A stretch of DNA of 12,790 nt. Source: an uncultured Candidatus Saccharibacteria bacterium. GTDB lineage: Bacteria; Patescibacteriota; Saccharimonadia; Saccharimonadales; UBA4665. The stretch spans positions 1 through 12,790 of the forward strand of contig CAITDW010000130.1 of the NCBI GenBank assembly GCA_903891235.1. The letters are read 5' to 3'. The notes beneath the pieces are model-generated. The model saw only the letters and a program-made list of their open reading frames with translations. It was not told the DNA's origin and searched no databases. Every line of letters begins with the position of its first letter. Within the stretch, counting starts at the first letter, position 1. The position numbers and the translations under genes were made by a program. Shown in pieces: positions 1 through 7,596 of the stretch.

Positions 1-54
1 GTATATATCTGTTAACCAATGTTGTCCTAATGATTTATTTGCTTCTATTGTCAT
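1..54 (-). CDS. rsmA: 16S rRNA (adenine1518-N6/adenine1519-N6)-dimethyltransferase, N-terminal fragment
   Basis: Only the first 18 codons are present, because the gene leaves the window at its left edge. They read MTIEANKSLGQHWLTDIY. The segment KSLGQHWLTD is the N-terminal signature of the RsmA/KsgA family (usually K-SLGQHFL-D), which dimethylates two adjacent adenines in the 3' terminal hairpin of 16S rRNA during 30S assembly. Here Trp replaces the usual Phe after QH. The ATG lies 5 nt after the stop of the RpfB-like gene with no Shine-Dalgarno between them, so translation is probably coupled to that gene. The neighbour supports the call, since rpfB followed by ksgA is a known gene order in Actinobacteria. 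Identification rests on this short motif plus context. Confidence 0.82.
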   Translation of the reverse strand, partial: MTIEANKSLGQHWLTDIY

Positions 55-59
55 ATTTT

Positions 60-1298
60 TTACCAATTATAGTATACCAACCAATGTTGATAAGCAGCAT
101 ACCATCCTCCATATCGACTCTTGGCATAACCACTACACCAATGTAATTGAGTTATTGGGTTAGTAGCCCAATCAGAACCAGCACTAGCCATCTTATAACC
201 TGGTGTGGCCTGACACAAACCAAAACCTGCTGATGTATATGCATTATCTGGTACAACTGGGCAAAAGTGCTCACCCTGCGCTTTAGTTGGACACCAGCCA
301 GATTCATGAGAAATAATATAATCAGCATATTGATAGTCACTAGCCGCAATACCAGCTAACCCCATGTCTCCCTTTATTCCAGATAGGCTAGTTCCTTGAA
401 CAACAATCTGAGTCACGGGTTGTTTCGTTGTAATTGATTGAATAACACTTCTACTTACTTCTTTACCGTTAATTAAATTAATTGTATACGTGACCGTTTT
501 AATACCGTCACTACCTTGTTGTCTAATAGATGAAGTCCCATAGGCCAGGGAATTGTCTTCAACTGTCTGTGTTGCCATTGGAATATTTTCAGTAGTATTT
601 ATTATATTTGTACCATGATGTGTCAGAAAAACACCAAGGTTTTGAGTAATTGGAGTGTTGACAGATGGTGAAAGACTATCCCCTTTGGCTAATATTATTT
701 TATTTTGAGATGCTAACTGCCCGACAGTTGTGGCATGTGTTCGAATAAGCGTAGGAGTTCCATAAATATTTAAATTGACAGGAGTTGCTCTATTAATTAC
801 GATTCTTTCACCAATTGAATTATCTTTTATGAAATTAATTGATGGCAGTACGGTTAGATAATCTTCTGGATAAGCCGTAACACCAACCTGAGATGCAATT
901 GCTCTAGGAGTTAACGCTGCACTATAAGAGAAAGTTTTATTGTTTCCATCCACAATTTCAACTGGCCTAGCTCTATATATATTAATCCTAAAATTATCCT
1001 GGTTTATTGGAGTATTTATATTGGGCTCAATTACGTCACCCTTAGCAAGTGATATATTAAGACTAGATAGAAGGCTAGGTATATTAGATTGTACGGTCGG
1101 AACCGTAATAGTTTTGCCATGGTTATTTATGATCACAATCTTAGAATTATTATTAACAATTGCGTGTTTTGATGAATATATCCAATAAAGACTAAGCGCA
1201 ACAAACAAGGCAATGACCAAAATTAGTGGCAATATTAAAAATTGACTAAAAAAGATTGGTTGTGAAGCTTCATCATTGTATTCGGATTCATTTTTCAT
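60..1298 (-). CDS. RpfB-like cell-wall lytic protein (TM + DUF348 repeats + G5 + lysozyme-like domain)
   Basis: This 412-residue protein is membrane-anchored and probably cleaves peptidoglycan outside the cell. A short cytoplasmic tail is followed by one membrane helix (about 20-42). Next come about three DUF348 modules (about 50-228), with a visible internal repeat: LAKGDVIEPNINTPI (84-98) against LAKGDSLSPSVNTPI (203-217). A G5 domain (about 232-303) carries IPMATQTVEDNSLAYG, a GIKTVTY strand and the closing VVQGT. The C-terminal domain (about 322-412) is a compact lysozyme/transglycosylase fold with candidate catalytic Glu332 in ISHESGW and four cysteines (336, 346, 362, 388) that could form disulfides. 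Its ending (YAKSRYGGWYAAYQHW) resembles aggregation-promoting-factor/SLT-like domains more than the classical Rpf domain. The architecture matches actinobacterial RpfB, a resuscitation-promoting factor. A separate promoter is visible upstream, and rsmA follows 5 nt downstream. The domain call is firm; a resuscitation role is inferred. Confidence 0.85.
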   Translation of the reverse strand: MKNESEYNDEASQPIFFSQFLILPLILVIALFVALSLYWIYSSKHAIVNNNSKIVIINNHGKTITVPTVQSNIPSLLSSLNISLAKGDVIEPNINTPINQDNFRINIYRARPVEIVDGNNKTFSYSAALTPRAIASQVGVTAYPEDYLTVLPSINFIKDNSIGERIVINRATPVNLNIYGTPTLIRTHATTVGQLASQNKIILAKGDSLSPSVNTPITQNLGVFLTHHGTNIINTTENIPMATQTVEDNSLAYGTSSIRQQGSDGIKTVTYTINLINGKEVSRSVIQSITTKQPVTQIVVQGTSLSGIKGDMGLAGIAASDYQYADYIISHESGWCPTKAQGEHFCPVVPDNAYTSAGFGLCQATPGYKMASAGSDWATNPITQLHWCSGYAKSRYGGWYAAYQHWLVYYNW

Positions 1299-1326
1299 AA
1301 AAAATATTTTGGCTTGAAGACTTTAA

Positions 1327-1356
1327 ATTCTAATTGATACTCTTATATTTTATCAA
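1327..1356 (-). promoter_or_regulatory. Candidate sigma70-type promoter for the RpfB-like gene
   Basis: Reading the minus strand, TTGATA (1356-1351, 5 of 6 to TTGACA) is followed by an 18-bp spacer and TAGAAT (1332-1327, 5 of 6 to TATAAT). Transcription would start near 1320, giving a leader of about 20 nt without a clear Shine-Dalgarno. It sits in the 63-nt gap between the NUDIX stop and the rpf-like ATG, the widest gap in this part of the run. AT-rich sequence makes chance matches common. Confidence 0.4.
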
Positions 1357-1361
1357 ATCCG

Positions 1362-1808
1362 TTATCTGTTAACTAATTTTATTCCAGCCAAAATATCTTT
1401 TGAGAAATTATTTTTATTGATTGAATCAAAATCAATCCACTTAATTTTTCGAATTTCATGTTGAGGTTTAATATCAACCAAATTAGTATTTTTTAATATA
1501 AAAAAATGACATATATATTTTATTTTGTTTTCACTAATCGGAACAACATCAGACTCTTCGAGTTCATGGGCTTCAACTTTTAGATTGGTCTCCTCGTGTA
1601 ATTCCCTAATCGCAGCATTCACAAAACTTTCATTGCTTTTTTTACCACCACCGGGTAATTGCCACTTACCGTCGTTTATCCATCCCTGCACGACTAATAG
1701 TTTTTTATCTTCTATTATTAATACTCTTGTTCTCTCGCTATTATTTACGACTAAGTATATTAATGGCCATGATAGCCAATTAATAATTTTATTAATCATA
1801 TATTTCAT
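1362..1808 (-). CDS. NUDIX hydrolase
   Basis: This gene encodes a 148-residue NUDIX-family pyrophosphohydrolase, which cleaves nucleoside diphosphates linked to another moiety in a Mg2+-dependent reaction. The Nudix box spans residues 54-76: G54, then E60, then REL-HEE at 68-73. It fits GX5EX7REUXEEXGU except that Asn75 stands where the box has Gly. The start chosen is the ATG at 1808, which follows the uvrD TGA stop by one base (TGA-C-ATG). A longer reading from 1871 would add 21 residues inside uvrD and has no support. The N-terminus (NWLSWPLIYLVV, residues 10-21) is hydrophobic before the Nudix fold begins at about residue 25. No Shine-Dalgarno is seen, so translation probably relies on coupling to uvrD. 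The substrate cannot be told from sequence; oxidised or modified nucleotides would fit the helicase neighbour but this is a guess. Confidence 0.85.
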   Translation of the reverse strand: MKYMINKIINWLSWPLIYLVVNNSERTRVLIIEDKKLLVVQGWINDGKWQLPGGGKKSNESFVNAAIRELHEETNLKVEAHELEESDVVPISENKIKYICHFFILKNTNLVDIKPQHEIRKIKWIDFDSINKNNFSKDILAGIKLVNR

Positions 1809-1809
1809 G

Positions 1810-3969
1810 TCAATTATTGAGTTTTTCAAGTGGTGCAAAAGATATATTAAGTTTTTTTGAACCTTTTCCATTAAAGTATATCATTGCATTTTCGCCATCA
1901 AGTTCCATGATATTGCCCTCTCCAAACAAATTATGTTTGACCCTGTCGCCAACCTCAAAATCTGGAACATACCTTGGTTCATTGTTAGCTGAACTAGCTT
2001 GACCAAAATGCGTTTTGAAAGTACTGGCATTTTCATAATAACCATTTTCAATTGTTGTTTCAGAATCTATCTCACTAAGGAATCTCGATGGAGGATTGTG
2101 CTGTAAGCCGCCAAATAATAGTCTTGAATTGGCAGATATTAAATAAAGTTCTTCTCGTGCTCTAGTCATACCAACGTAACAAAGTCGTCTTTCTTCCTCC
2201 ATATCATTTTGGTCATATAGAGCCCGAGAATGAGGAAAAATAGTTTCTTCCATGCCTGTCATGAAGACAACTGGAAATTCAAGTCCTTTAGCAGCATGCA
2301 GAGTCATGAGTGTCACACTATCATTGCTAAGATCCGCCTGATCTAGATCACTAATAAGACTTATTTCCTCTAAAAATCCCGTCATTCCTAGTTCTGCGTA
2401 TTCTTCTGTTACACTAAGTAATTCTTTAACATTTTCTTGTCTTGATTCGCCCATCAAAGTTTTATCATTAAGATAATCTAAGTAATTAATTCGGCGAATT
2501 AATGTATCTAAGATGACTGATGGTGTCAACTCATCGATTTTATCGTGTAGGGTTGATATTAGATTATAGACATCAATGAAACTATTTTTAGCCTTTTCAG
2601 TTAAGCTAGAACAGCTACTCACCTCGGCAAGTCCTTTATATAAATTAATGTTCTCTTGATCTAACCATGAAGTAAAATTTAGTAGGGATTTTGCACCAAT
2701 TCCGCGAGTTGGGACATTTACTATTCTGTCAAAACTTACACGATCTTCAGGCTGATAAATGAGTCTCATATAAGCAATTAAATCTCTTATCTCTTTTCGA
2801 TCATAGAATCTTGTACCGCCAACTATCTTGTAAGGAATGCCGTAATGAATTAAAGCCTCTTCAATTGACCTGGATTGAGCATTAGTCCTATAAAGCACAG
2901 CAAAATCTTTATAGTGCCGAACACCGATATCTAAAGAATTGCGAATCCTTCTTACGATAGCTTCACCTTCTAGCCTCTCACTATTAACCTGTAATATTTG
3001 AACCGGCAATCCACCCTGATCTTCTGTCCATAGATTTTTATCTGATCTTTGTTTGTTCTTTGTAATAACTGCATGGGCAGCATCTAAAATAGACTTAGTA
3101 CTTCTGTAGTTTTGTTCAAGCTTAATTACTGAACATTTTGGATAATCTTTTGAAAAATTGAGAATATTTCTGAAATCTGCACCCCTCCATGAATAGATAG
3201 ATTGCCAGTCATCACCAACTACTGCGATATTATTAGATTCAGAAGTAAGTAATTTGACCAGTTGATATTGAGCTTCGTTTGTATCCTGATACTCATCAAT
3301 CATGACGTAGCGAAATTGATTCTGCCATTTTTTTTGTATATCTAAATTCTTTTTCAGTAATTTTACTGTCATCAAAATAAGATCATCAAAATCTAGGGCA
3401 TTATTTTCTCTCAACAGCTTTTCGTAGATTGGATAAACTTCAGCTGCAGTTTTTTGAGTCGGTGAGGTAACAGTTGAACCATATTCACTTGGACTCATCA
3501 TAATGTTTTTCGCAGAACCAATAGCCCCTGATATAGCTCTTGCTGGAAAACTTTTTTCGTCTATTCTGAGCTGCTTAGAAGCTCTCTTAATTGCACTAAT
3601 TCGATCATCTTCATCGAAAATGATGAAATTTTTTGGAATATCAATATATTCAGAATCCTGCCTTAATAGTTTTACGCAGATAGAGTGAAATGTACCCATG
3701 TATGGCATAAAGCTTCTATTGTCAGGATTGTCTCCCAAAAGATCAGCAACCCTGTGCCTCATTTCCTTAGCGGCTTTGTTAGTAAAAGTAACGGCTAGGA
3801 TATTAAAAGGAGTAGCTTTATTGTTAGCAATTAAATAAGCAATTCTATGAGTTAAGGTTTTAGTTTTACCACTTCCAGCACCAGCTTGAATTAATAAAGG
3901 TCCTTCTGTGGTTTCAACTGCTCGTAGTTGTTCTGGGTTTAAATCTTTTAGTATTAGGTCTTTAAGCAT
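1810..3969 (-). CDS. UvrD/PcrA-type superfamily 1A ATP-dependent DNA helicase
   Basis: This encodes a 3'-5' DNA helicase (719 residues) acting in nucleotide-excision repair and in clearing replication or transcription conflicts. Visible motifs, numbered from the chosen ATG: the Q-motif LNPEQLRAV (10-18), Walker A AGAGSGKT (29-36), Walker B DEYQD (225-229), motif III GDDWQSIYSWRGA (252-264), motif IV QNYRS (286-290), motif V TLMTLHAAKGLEF (553-565) and motif VI YVGMTRAREEL (598-608). The last 45 residues (VGDRVKHNLFGEG onward) match the Tudor-like C-terminal domain of PcrA, which contacts RNA polymerase. Length is typical of PcrA/UvrD. A TTG at 3987 would add six residues, but the predicted -10 box overlaps that extension, so I place the start at the ATG at 3969. 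It lies downstream of tpi with its own promoter and is translationally coupled to the NUDIX gene. Stop codon TGA. Confidence 0.95.
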   Translation of the reverse strand: MLKDLILKDLNPEQLRAVETTEGPLLIQAGAGSGKTKTLTHRIAYLIANNKATPFNILAVTFTNKAAKEMRHRVADLLGDNPDNRSFMPYMGTFHSICVKLLRQDSEYIDIPKNFIIFDEDDRISAIKRASKQLRIDEKSFPARAISGAIGSAKNIMMSPSEYGSTVTSPTQKTAAEVYPIYEKLLRENNALDFDDLILMTVKLLKKNLDIQKKWQNQFRYVMIDEYQDTNEAQYQLVKLLTSESNNIAVVGDDWQSIYSWRGADFRNILNFSKDYPKCSVIKLEQNYRSTKSILDAAHAVITKNKQRSDKNLWTEDQGGLPVQILQVNSERLEGEAIVRRIRNSLDIGVRHYKDFAVLYRTNAQSRSIEEALIHYGIPYKIVGGTRFYDRKEIRDLIAYMRLIYQPEDRVSFDRIVNVPTRGIGAKSLLNFTSWLDQENINLYKGLAEVSSCSSLTEKAKNSFIDVYNLISTLHDKIDELTPSVILDTLIRRINYLDYLNDKTLMGESRQENVKELLSVTEEYAELGMTGFLEEISLISDLDQADLSNDSVTLMTLHAAKGLEFPVVFMTGMEETIFPHSRALYDQNDMEEERRLCYVGMTRAREELYLISANSRLLFGGLQHNPPSRFLSEIDSETTIENGYYENASTFKTHFGQASSANNEPRYVPDFEVGDRVKHNLFGEGNIMELDGENAMIYFNGKGSKKLNISFAPLEKLNN

Positions 3970-3977
3970 ATCAAAAT

Positions 3978-4007
3978 ATTGTATCAAGTTAAGCCCAAGA
4001 CTGTGAA
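3978..4007 (-). promoter_or_regulatory. Promoter of the uvrD-nudix unit, probably giving a leaderless transcript
   Basis: On the minus strand TTCACA (4007-4002, 5 of 6) begins directly after the tpi TAG stop. An 18-bp spacer and TACAAT (3983-3978, 5 of 6) follow. Only 8 nt separate the -10 box from the ATG at 3969, so transcription should begin at or next to the start codon, with no room for a Shine-Dalgarno. It also explains why the upstream TTG at 3987 is not the true start. Confidence 0.55.
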
Positions 4008-4799
4008 CTATTTTTTAGATCTTTTCAAATAAATCTGACTGGCTTTTTCGATTATCTCTGAGAACTTATAATAATTTAAGCTAGCCGAACCAACTAAGGC
4101 ACCATCACAGCCATCAATATCTAGAAACAAGCCAGCATTATTTTCATCAACACTACCACCATAAATTATTCTTACGTTTTCAGCGACTACTTTACCATAT
4201 AAATGTTCTATGGTTAATCGCATAAATCCAATTGCTTGTTCAATATCCTTAGGTTTGGCAATTTCTCCATCAAATGTTGATATAGCCCAAACTGGTTCAT
4301 ATGTCAGAATAACATTCTGGATTTCATGACTAGTTAGGTTAGCGATAGCAGTTGTTAGCTGATCATTAATAACGGTTTTTGTTTCACCTGAATTTCTCTC
4401 TAGTTTTGTTTCGCCAATGCATATAATTGGAATAATATCATTCCTAATTGCTGCTGAGACTTTCTCTCTAACATCTTCAAGTGTTTCATTAAAATATATC
4501 TTTCTTTCAGAATGACCAACAATACAGTAGCTGACTAGATCTCTTAACATTGTGAAGCTTACTTGGCCTGTATATGCTCCATTATCCTTATAATATGCGT
4601 CCTGTGCAGCTAGTTTAAATTGTCTACGATCAATTTCCAGCGAAAGTGGCTGGATGTCTATTAATGGTGGGGCAAGCACAATATCTACGCCCCTATGTAT
4701 TTTAATTTTTTGATGCAAACGATGAACTAAGATACTGGCTTCCGAAACATTTAAATTCATTTTCCAATTACCAACAATGATATATTTTCTATCTGTCAT
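4008..4799 (-). CDS. tpiA: Triosephosphate isomerase
   Basis: This enzyme interconverts dihydroxyacetone phosphate and glyceraldehyde 3-phosphate as a cytoplasmic TIM barrel, usually a dimer. The 263-residue length is slightly above the usual 250. The catalytic set is present: Asn11 and Lys13 in GNWKMN, His96 in VGHSER, and Glu168 in TYEPVWAI. The phosphate-binding YGGSV (213-217) is also present, and the usual GGASL loop reads VGSASL (236-241). The mobile lid, loop 6, is atypical: after EPVWAI the usual GTGK reads STFDGE and the loop appears longer. Its ATG starts one base after the pgk stop (TAA-T-ATG), with a purine-rich AAGGAAAGAG just upstream, so it is co-translated with pgk. It closes the pyk-pgk-tpi cluster, and a new promoter follows right after its stop. 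Confidence 0.95.
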   Translation of the reverse strand: MTDRKYIIVGNWKMNLNVSEASILVHRLHQKIKIHRGVDIVLAPPLIDIQPLSLEIDRRQFKLAAQDAYYKDNGAYTGQVSFTMLRDLVSYCIVGHSERKIYFNETLEDVREKVSAAIRNDIIPIICIGETKLERNSGETKTVINDQLTTAIANLTSHEIQNVILTYEPVWAISTFDGEIAKPKDIEQAIGFMRLTIEHLYGKVVAENVRIIYGGSVDENNAGLFLDIDGCDGALVGSASLNYYKFSEIIEKASQIYLKRSKK

Positions 4800-4800
4800 A

Positions 4801-6102
4801 TTAATCTCTTTCCTTATTCATTAATGATTCTACACCAGGTAATTTTCGACCAGCCATTAATTCCAGACTAGCACCACCGCCAGTAGATACATGATCAAAG
4901 GCATCAACTAAGTTTCTTTTTTCTAAATATCCTACCGTATCACCTCCACCAACTAGGCTATATGGACGATGGCCAAATTCTCCCAGCATAGACTCTATTA
5001 GAATTTCACTTCCTCTAGCAAATGGACCTACTGGTCCATGTAAACTGGCAATTTCAGTTACACCTAATGTTCCATTCCAAATCACGGTTCCAGATAACTG
5101 AATTGCACCAGCAATAAAAGCTGATGAAAATGGACCAATATCTAAAATCTGTTCGTCCTTCTGGACCATATAATCTTTTAATGGAGAAGATTTTGGATAG
5201 TTAATAGTGTCGGCAATAACATGAGTTGACCAATCAACAATTCTAGTTTTAGATAAACTATTCATTTTTTGAGCGACAACTACATCCTTTGGTATAAAAA
5301 AGACAAATGAACCTTGATTAGATTTTTGCTTGGCTTTATGAATAATATCTCGGGCAAGCGATAATTCACCCTTATCATAAATAGAATGACCAATATCTAT
5401 GCCTGATGCTTTTAAAAATGTATTTGCCATGGCGCCGCCTACAGCTACAAAATCAGCGATCTCAATAAATCTATTTATAAGATCTATCTTGTCAGATATT
5501 TTGGCACCACCAATAACAGTACATAAAGGTTTTTTTGGTTGGTTAATCGCCTCAGTTATTGAATCAACTTCTTTTTCAAGCAATAAGCCAGAAACGCTAG
5601 GTATATATTTAGTAATTGCTGAGGTACTAGCATGAGCTCTGTGAACGACACCAAAACCGTCTTGAACAAAAATATCCGCTAATCTGGCAAGCGATTCTGC
5701 ATATTTACTATCATTAGCCTCTTCTTCAGGATGAAATCTCAAATTTTCTAATAATAAAATCTGACCTGGCTCAAGTTTACTAACTGCATTCTGGACATCA
5801 AGCCCAACTGAGTCCGCAACAAAAGTCACTTTATGTGGTTCGAGTAATTTAGCAAGTTTATTAGCTATAGGCTTTAGACTAAATTTAGAATTAACCATTC
5901 CATCAGGACGTCCTAAGTGTGAGCATATAATTAATCTAGTTTTTTTAGATAACAGATATTTTATTGTTGGAAGCGCCTGAATAATTCTAAAATCATCAGT
6001 TATTTTTCCGGCAGCATTTAATGGAACATTAAAATCTGCTCTTAACAGAACTGTCTTATGGTCTAAATTAATGTCTCTAATTGTTTTCTTATTAAAACTC
6101 AT
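4801..6102 (-). CDS. pgk: Phosphoglycerate kinase
   Basis: Pgk transfers the acyl phosphate of 1,3-bisphosphoglycerate to ADP, one of the two ATP-yielding steps of glycolysis. The 433-residue protein is a little longer than the usual 390-420. The N-terminal substrate domain shows VLLRADFNVP (18-27), SHLGRP (61-66), LLLENLRFHPEEE (116-128) and HRAHAS (154-159). The nucleotide domain shows IGGAKISDK (197-205), GGGDT (385-389) and STGGGASLEL (406-415). Two conserved stretches differ from the common form: WNGTLGVTE (342-350) for the usual WNGPMGVFE, and QDGFG (147-151) for NDAFG. A Shine-Dalgarno GAGG lies 4 nt before the ATG. The gene begins 21 nt after the pyk stop and abuts tpi, so the three form one cluster. 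Confidence 0.97.
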   Translation of the reverse strand: MSFNKKTIRDINLDHKTVLLRADFNVPLNAAGKITDDFRIIQALPTIKYLLSKKTRLIICSHLGRPDGMVNSKFSLKPIANKLAKLLEPHKVTFVADSVGLDVQNAVSKLEPGQILLLENLRFHPEEEANDSKYAESLARLADIFVQDGFGVVHRAHASTSAITKYIPSVSGLLLEKEVDSITEAINQPKKPLCTVIGGAKISDKIDLINRFIEIADFVAVGGAMANTFLKASGIDIGHSIYDKGELSLARDIIHKAKQKSNQGSFVFFIPKDVVVAQKMNSLSKTRIVDWSTHVIADTINYPKSSPLKDYMVQKDEQILDIGPFSSAFIAGAIQLSGTVIWNGTLGVTEIASLHGPVGPFARGSEILIESMLGEFGHRPYSLVGGGDTVGYLEKRNLVDAFDHVSTGGGASLELMAGRKLPGVESLMNKERD

Positions 6103-6123
6103 AAATCCTCAAAAAATTATACG

Positions 6124-7554
6124 TTACTCAATCATTCGGACTTTAATTGTATCGGTTGTTCCAACAACTCCAGGATATTTTCCAGATGCAGTAACGATAA
6201 CATCACCCTTATCTAGTAACTTAGTCTTTCTGAGCCAATCTGTTAGTCTATCAATCGTAAGCTGATTCGATGGTCTAAGATAACTTTTGACGGAGAAAAC
6301 TATTGCTAACTGTTGAGAAGTTTTTGGATCGTTAGTTACAGCGATTAAGGGTATAGAAACTCTTAGTGAAGCAATATTGAGAGCCGTAGCTCCAGATTTT
6401 GTTTCAGCGACTATGGCTCTAGCATTAATACTATTAGCAAGATTAGCAATTGCTCTTGAAATAGCATATTGCTTTGTTTCATTTTTAGTTGCCGAAAAAA
6501 CAGTTCTTAGTGGAGCATTTTTCTCAGTGTAGAGTATTATTTTTTTCATAACTCTAACGGCCTCTAGTGGGTAGTCTCCACTGGCTGTTTCGTCACTCAA
6601 CATAACTGCATCACATCCGACCAGAACAGCTGTAGCTATGTCTGAGACCTCGGGGCGAGTTGGTTCTGGTGAAATGTTCATACTATGTAACATTTGAGTT
6701 GCTACAATTGTTGGCTTTGCGTGTTCTAGCCCTAAACCTATGATCTTTCTCTGAATTATTGGAACTGATTCAAAAGGCACCTCAATAGCTAAATCACCCC
6801 TTGCTACCATCACAGCATCACTAGATAAGAAGATTTCCTCTAGATGATTAATTGAGGCTTTGGTTTCTATTTTTGCAATAATTTTGGCATTACTGCCCAT
6901 AGTATGTAAGATTTTCCTAAGCATTTCTACTTCTAATGAAGACTGGACAAAACTTAATGCTACATAATCTATGTCTTGTGTCGATCCAAAAACAATATCT
7001 CTTTTATCCTTGGCCGTAATGACATCTCCAGCAAAATCTGTATCAGGAAGGTTTATTCCTTTGCGTCTTAAAAGCATCCCGTCATTATCTACTTTGGCAG
7101 AAACTACTCCATTTTTTATAGAAGTTATATAAGTCAGTATTTTACCATCGGATAAATATAGCCTTTCACCCCTTTTAGCTTTTTTGCTAAGATCAATTTG
7201 CGTAGGAATAATTCCTTGAGTTTCATAATTGGCATTGAATCCAAAATTTATCTCCTGCCCTTTTGAAACATTGATAACTCCTACGAAATCACCTAACCTA
7301 ATTTTTGGTCCTTGAAGATCTTGAATAATTGCAACTGGTTTTTCTAATTTTTTGGATGCTTGTCTAATCCATATTATTTGTTGCTTTCTCTCTTCATAAT
7401 CACCATGCGAAAAATTTAATCTAAGTCCGTTAGCTCCTGCTTTAATTAAAGCTTCGATTGCCTCATAGGAATTAGTCGATGGTCCTATAGTAGCAATAAT
7501 CTTAGTATGCTTAAATTTTTCGAGTGGTATTGATTGATTATTTATATTCACCAT
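6124..7554 (-). CDS. pyk: Pyruvate kinase
   Basis: Pyruvate kinase converts phosphoenolpyruvate and ADP to pyruvate and ATP. The 476-residue length is typical of bacterial type. Motifs: TKIIATIGPST (17-27), the substrate/K+ site RLNFSHG (45-51), QDLQGPKIRLG (78-88), and the signature IAKIETK (226-232) with catalytic Lys228 and metal ligand Glu230. Further on come ARGDLAIEVP (251-260) with metal ligand Asp254, ATQMLHSM (285-292) and DAVMLSDETASGDYP (315-329), where many homologues read SGETA. The lid B domain is about 88-172. The C-terminal domain (about 345-476) ends soon after the VTASGKYPGVVGTTD strand, and I see no extra phosphotransferase-like extension. The 42-nt upstream gap is very AT-rich (TATATATAAG) but I cannot pick a convincing promoter in it, so it may be read through from upstream. 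No clear Shine-Dalgarno precedes the ATG. Confidence 0.97.
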   Translation of the reverse strand: MVNINNQSIPLEKFKHTKIIATIGPSTNSYEAIEALIKAGANGLRLNFSHGDYEERKQQIIWIRQASKKLEKPVAIIQDLQGPKIRLGDFVGVINVSKGQEINFGFNANYETQGIIPTQIDLSKKAKRGERLYLSDGKILTYITSIKNGVVSAKVDNDGMLLRRKGINLPDTDFAGDVITAKDKRDIVFGSTQDIDYVALSFVQSSLEVEMLRKILHTMGSNAKIIAKIETKASINHLEEIFLSSDAVMVARGDLAIEVPFESVPIIQRKIIGLGLEHAKPTIVATQMLHSMNISPEPTRPEVSDIATAVLVGCDAVMLSDETASGDYPLEAVRVMKKIILYTEKNAPLRTVFSATKNETKQYAISRAIANLANSINARAIVAETKSGATALNIASLRVSIPLIAVTNDPKTSQQLAIVFSVKSYLRPSNQLTIDRLTDWLRKTKLLDKGDVIVTASGKYPGVVGTTDTIKVRMIE

Positions 7555-7596
7555 ATAGTTATTAGTTTAAATGCTTATATATAGATAAAACAAGGT

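Noticed and set aside
940..1188. Plus-strand ORF of 82 codons opposite the RpfB-like gene
   Set aside because: It lies wholly antisense to a gene with clear domains, shows no motif and has no start signal. Similar antisense frames at 1525-1860, 1817-2002, 3503-3688, 5399-5635, 6071-6265, 9417-9626 and 12338-12544, and the minus-strand 152-349 frame inside the RpfB-like gene, were dropped for the same reason.
1810..1812. UGA recoding as glycine, as in some CPR lineages
   Set aside because: TGA ends uvrD exactly where PcrA-type proteins end, and the conserved genes here need no in-frame TGA, so the standard code fits.
1809..1871. Longer NUDIX start at 1871, overlapping uvrD by 62 nt
   Set aside because: The extra 21 residues fall in the conserved C-terminal domain of uvrD and add no family sequence; the ATG at 1808 next to the uvrD stop is a normal coupled start.
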